From contig NZ_FOOK01000009.1 in assembly GCF_900113175.1 (NCBI RefSeq), positions 41,731-105,730 on the forward strand: a stretch of DNA of 64,000 nt, read 5' to 3'. Positions 62,262 to 64,000 of this stretch are shown here, one piece after another. The position numbers were made by a program, and so were the translations under genes. The notes beneath the pieces are model-generated. The model made no database searches and was not told the DNA's origin. It saw only the letters and a program-made list of their open reading frames with translations. This stretch comes from Planifilum fulgidum. Lineage in GTDB: Bacteria > Bacillota > Bacilli > Thermoactinomycetales > DSM-44946. Within the stretch, counting starts at the first letter, position 1. The number at the start of each line of letters is the position of its first letter.

Positions 62262-63194
62262 GTGGAATTTGTTTTGATCGATTCGTTTTTATACGAATAT
62301 CTGAGAGGAAATAAGAAGTTGATCAGATATATGAACGAGGGCAAACTTTCCCGATCCGACTTTTATCCGTTGGCGATCGCCCAGCTTGAACTGTTGAAAC
62401 AGGCCGATCCGAAGAATCCATCCTATGTGTCATGCCAAGCCGAATTCTACCATTTGGACGGACATCTGCGCCGGGCGGGAGAGCTGTATCGTCAGGTATT
62501 GGAAATGGAGCCGCCGATGGAGCTGAAAGAAAAGGAAAAGCGATGGATACAGAAATTTTGCCCCCTTCTCCTGACCACTTCAAAGGAATGTTTTCCGCTC
62601 CGGGATGTGGTTGCAATTCATCACCCGACCTCCCCTTTGATCGGTTACCACTTATTTTGGGAAGATGATTACGATTTTCCGGATGACTGTGAACCGAGCG
62701 ATCATGAAGCGATCTGGATCCAATATGATCCCGAAAGGGAAGAGGTCGTGAAGGTGATGTGCTGGTTCCACTCCCGGATCATCGAATCGGAATTTGCCGT
62801 GAAAGAAGCGCACAACAACCGCCAACGGGCCATCATCCGGGTTGAGTGGGGAAAACACGGGTCCCTTCTTTGCGGTTGGGAAAGCATGCGCGATCCGTTG
62901 ACGGGAATTCCTTTACGAAAGTGGCTGAGGAAAAACTATGAACAAGTGAAATCGGGAGGGCGGATGCCCGCCCACCCCTTGAAGAAATTCTGGCCGGCCG
63001 GATTTGACGGAACATTTGAAGAATATACGGATTTTTCGGTTCCGGTTGATCCCCGGGAATGGCTGCGGGAAAAGCCTCTCATGTTTAAAACCCAATGGGC
63101 GAATGCGGCACTGTTTACGCAAGCCTTGCATTACAATTTTCATCCCAAAATGGAATGGCCGAACCGCGCCCACAGGGCCCTTCGCGGATCATAA
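62262..63194 (+). CDS. Orphan protein with TPR-like N-terminus, unknown function
   Basis: 310 aa, soluble. Residues 15-95 look like two TPR-type helical repeats (Y-P-L-A-I-A-Q-L-E-L-L-K-Q-A-D-P, A-G-E-L-Y-R-Q-V-L-E-M). Residues 125-215 contain D-H-E-A-I-W-I-Q-Y-D and V-E-W-G-K-H-G-S-L, reminiscent of Vps62/NPP1-like proteins (DHEGDWE, GxHG) but too weak to assign. GTG 62262 has little ribosome site; TTG 62274 after GGGGTGGA may be the real start. Lower GC than the neighbours. Confidence 0.7.
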   Translation: MEFVLIDSFLYEYLRGNKKLIRYMNEGKLSRSDFYPLAIAQLELLKQADPKNPSYVSCQAEFYHLDGHLRRAGELYRQVLEMEPPMELKEKEKRWIQKFCPLLLTTSKECFPLRDVVAIHHPTSPLIGYHLFWEDDYDFPDDCEPSDHEAIWIQYDPEREEVVKVMCWFHSRIIESEFAVKEAHNNRQRAIIRVEWGKHGSLLCGWESMRDPLTGIPLRKWLRKNYEQVKSGGRMPAHPLKKFWPAGFDGTFEEYTDFSVPVDPREWLREKPLMFKTQWANAALFTQALHYNFHPKMEWPNRAHRALRGS

Positions 63195-63647
63195 TAAGCA
63201 CGGATCGAAAAAAGGAATGGGCTTCCGCCGGCCTGCGGGCCCGGGGACCCGGTTTGGTCCGTTGCGGGGAAATCTCCCTCGGCGGGAAGCCGACCTCATG
63301 CGGCTCCGGCGAAAAAACGCGGTGTGTAAGCGGACTTTGAAGATTCCTCATTCCGGGCACGGCAAAAATGCGGCCAAAACCATCCGGCGGGAAAACGCTT
63401 TTCCCCCGGCGGATATGATCGGTTGGCATCCGCCCGAACGCGTATCTTCTTCACGCCAACGATGCGGAAAAGGACCAAAGGATTTCCGACCGACGCCCAC
63501 CGGGCTGATTCCGGGGCAAGGAGTCATCCCTCCCGGGAGATGCTCCCACACCGCTTGAAATCGGCTGCACCGGTCCGGTCGGCGTCAAACCCCCGCCCCG
63601 AGCATTGAAAACACCGAGCAGAGGGGAAAACAACCCCTCGCCCATAC
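63195..63647. other. GC-rich stretch without recognisable gene next to the IS element
   Basis: Only Arg/Pro-rich overlapping frames without ribosome sites or motifs. No terminator or known repeat noticed. Confidence 0.5.
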
Positions 63648-64000
63648 TGGTCAAGCCCCAAAAATGTAGACACGTAAAAACACCCGGCTTATGCGGCGTG
63701 CTGACGCCTGTATTCTACAGGCGTCAGCTTGTTTAATTTCAGTTGAAGCCGCTCCTCGTTGTAAAAACGAATATACCTTTGAATTAGGATTTGAGCCTGC
63801 TCAGTATCTTGGATATGATGGTGTTGGAGAGCTTCTGTCTTTAAGTGGGAGAAGAAGCTCTCGATTGGGGCATTGTCCAAGCAATTGCCTCTTCTTGACA
63901 TGCTGGATCTGAGGCCAAACTGAGCTAGCATGTGATGGTAGTCATGGGACGTGTACTGGAAACCACGGTCACTGTGAAGGATGGTTCCAGACACGTCCGC
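63648..64000 (-). mobile_element. IS3-family insertion sequence (IS150-like), truncated by window edge
   Basis: The probable outer end is the TG at 63648, followed by G-T-C-A-A-G-C-C-C-C-A-A-A-A-A-T-G-T-A, resembling IS150-group terminal repeats (CCCCAAAAA plus TGTAGACA). The transposase gene starts 41 bases inside. The other end is beyond 64000. Confidence 0.7.
63689..63994 (-). CDS. IS3-family transposase OrfB, C-terminal part (partial)
   Basis: Integrase-core end of OrfB: H-S-D-R-G-F-Q-Y-T-S (second catalytic Asp), S-M-S-R-R-G-N-C-L-D-N-A-P-I-E-S-F-F (catalytic Glu), and the C-terminal Y-N-x-E-R-L-Q-L-K-L-N-K-L-T-P-V-E-Y-R. The reading frame is open to the window edge and the true start lies outside. 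The DDE residues seen are intact, so the element may be active. Confidence 0.93.
   Translation of the reverse strand: MSGTILHSDRGFQYTSHDYHHMLAQFGLRSSMSRRGNCLDNAPIESFFSHLKTEALQHHHIQDTEQAQILIQRYIRFYNEERLQLKLNKLTPVEYRRQHAA

Noticed and set aside
1..64000. CRISPR arrays, tRNA or rRNA genes, prophage and origin-like iterons
   Set aside because: Looked for regularly spaced repeats, CCA-ended cloverleaf sequences and DnaA-box clusters while reading; none found. A tRNAscan or Infernal run would be needed for certainty.

Overview
This window looks like chromosome of a Gram-positive, endospore-forming member of the Bacillales. The evidence is AbrB, SpoVAC/AD/AE, a YhcN/YlaJ-type spore lipoprotein, the LiaIHGFSR cell-envelope module, AcsA/AcuABC, a tyrosyl T-box and low-GC-Gram-positive Shine-Dalgarno sites. 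Coding sequence is GC-rich (about 60 percent by eye) with many GTG and TTG starts. Menaquinone genes are of the futalosine type (MqnB, MqnD). A high-GC, probably thermophilic Thermoactinomycetaceae-like genome is my best guess, but this is inference; no rRNA gene is present to settle it.

Layout, left to right. 1-1.25 kb: tail of an upstream gene, then a decayed CAAX/CPBP-type membrane protease remnant. 1.25-9.25 kb: housekeeping genes (YlaN, glutaminase, two PaaI-type thioesterases, AbrB, Na+/alanine symporter, M29 aminopeptidase, free-methionine-sulfoxide reductase, NUDIX hydrolase). 9.98-13.1 kb: DHA2 multidrug exporter, YfhP-like membrane hydrolase, histidine phosphatase. 14.2-18.7 kb: spore lipoprotein, spoVAC-AD-AE (dipicolinate channel) and glutamate dehydrogenase. 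19.6-26.6 kb: a minus-strand sugar operon (isomerase/epimerase, two Gfo/Idh/MocA dehydrogenases, binding lipoprotein, two permeases) without an ATPase. 26.9-28.5 kb: trmB and rpsD with a long leader. 28.6-33.9 kb: a peptide/nickel-type ABC transporter (OppA-B-C-D, no OppF) with a DUF1028 protein. 35-38.9 kb: a membrane-anchored multicopper oxidase, then mqnD-mqnB. 39.1-43.8 kb: the complete liaI-H-G-F-S-R operon. 45-47.6 kb: a nucleoside-diphosphate-sugar-epimerase-like protein and tyrS with its T-box. 47.7-49.9 kb: a class A penicillin-binding protein. 50.3-54.9 kb: acsA divergent from acuA-acuB-acuC, i.e. acetyl-CoA synthetase with its acetyltransferase/deacetylase control pair. 57.2-61.6 kb: a complete sugar ABC transporter with its own MsmX/UgpC-type ATPase, preceded by LacI-type operators and a truncated IolE-like gene. 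The right edge enters an IS3-family element.

Functionally, several cassettes are self-contained: envelope stress (lia plus PBP), acetate activation and its lysine-acetylation switch, menaquinone synthesis, and two carbohydrate uptake/catabolism clusters. The ATPase of the right-hand cluster could energise the left-hand one. Between these blocks lie GC-rich stretches of 0.4-1.2 kb without recognisable intact genes. At least two contain ghost reading frames, suggesting ongoing gene decay. A 79-bp structured repeat occurs twice, 21.6 kb apart, once at the breakpoint of the truncated IolE-like gene.
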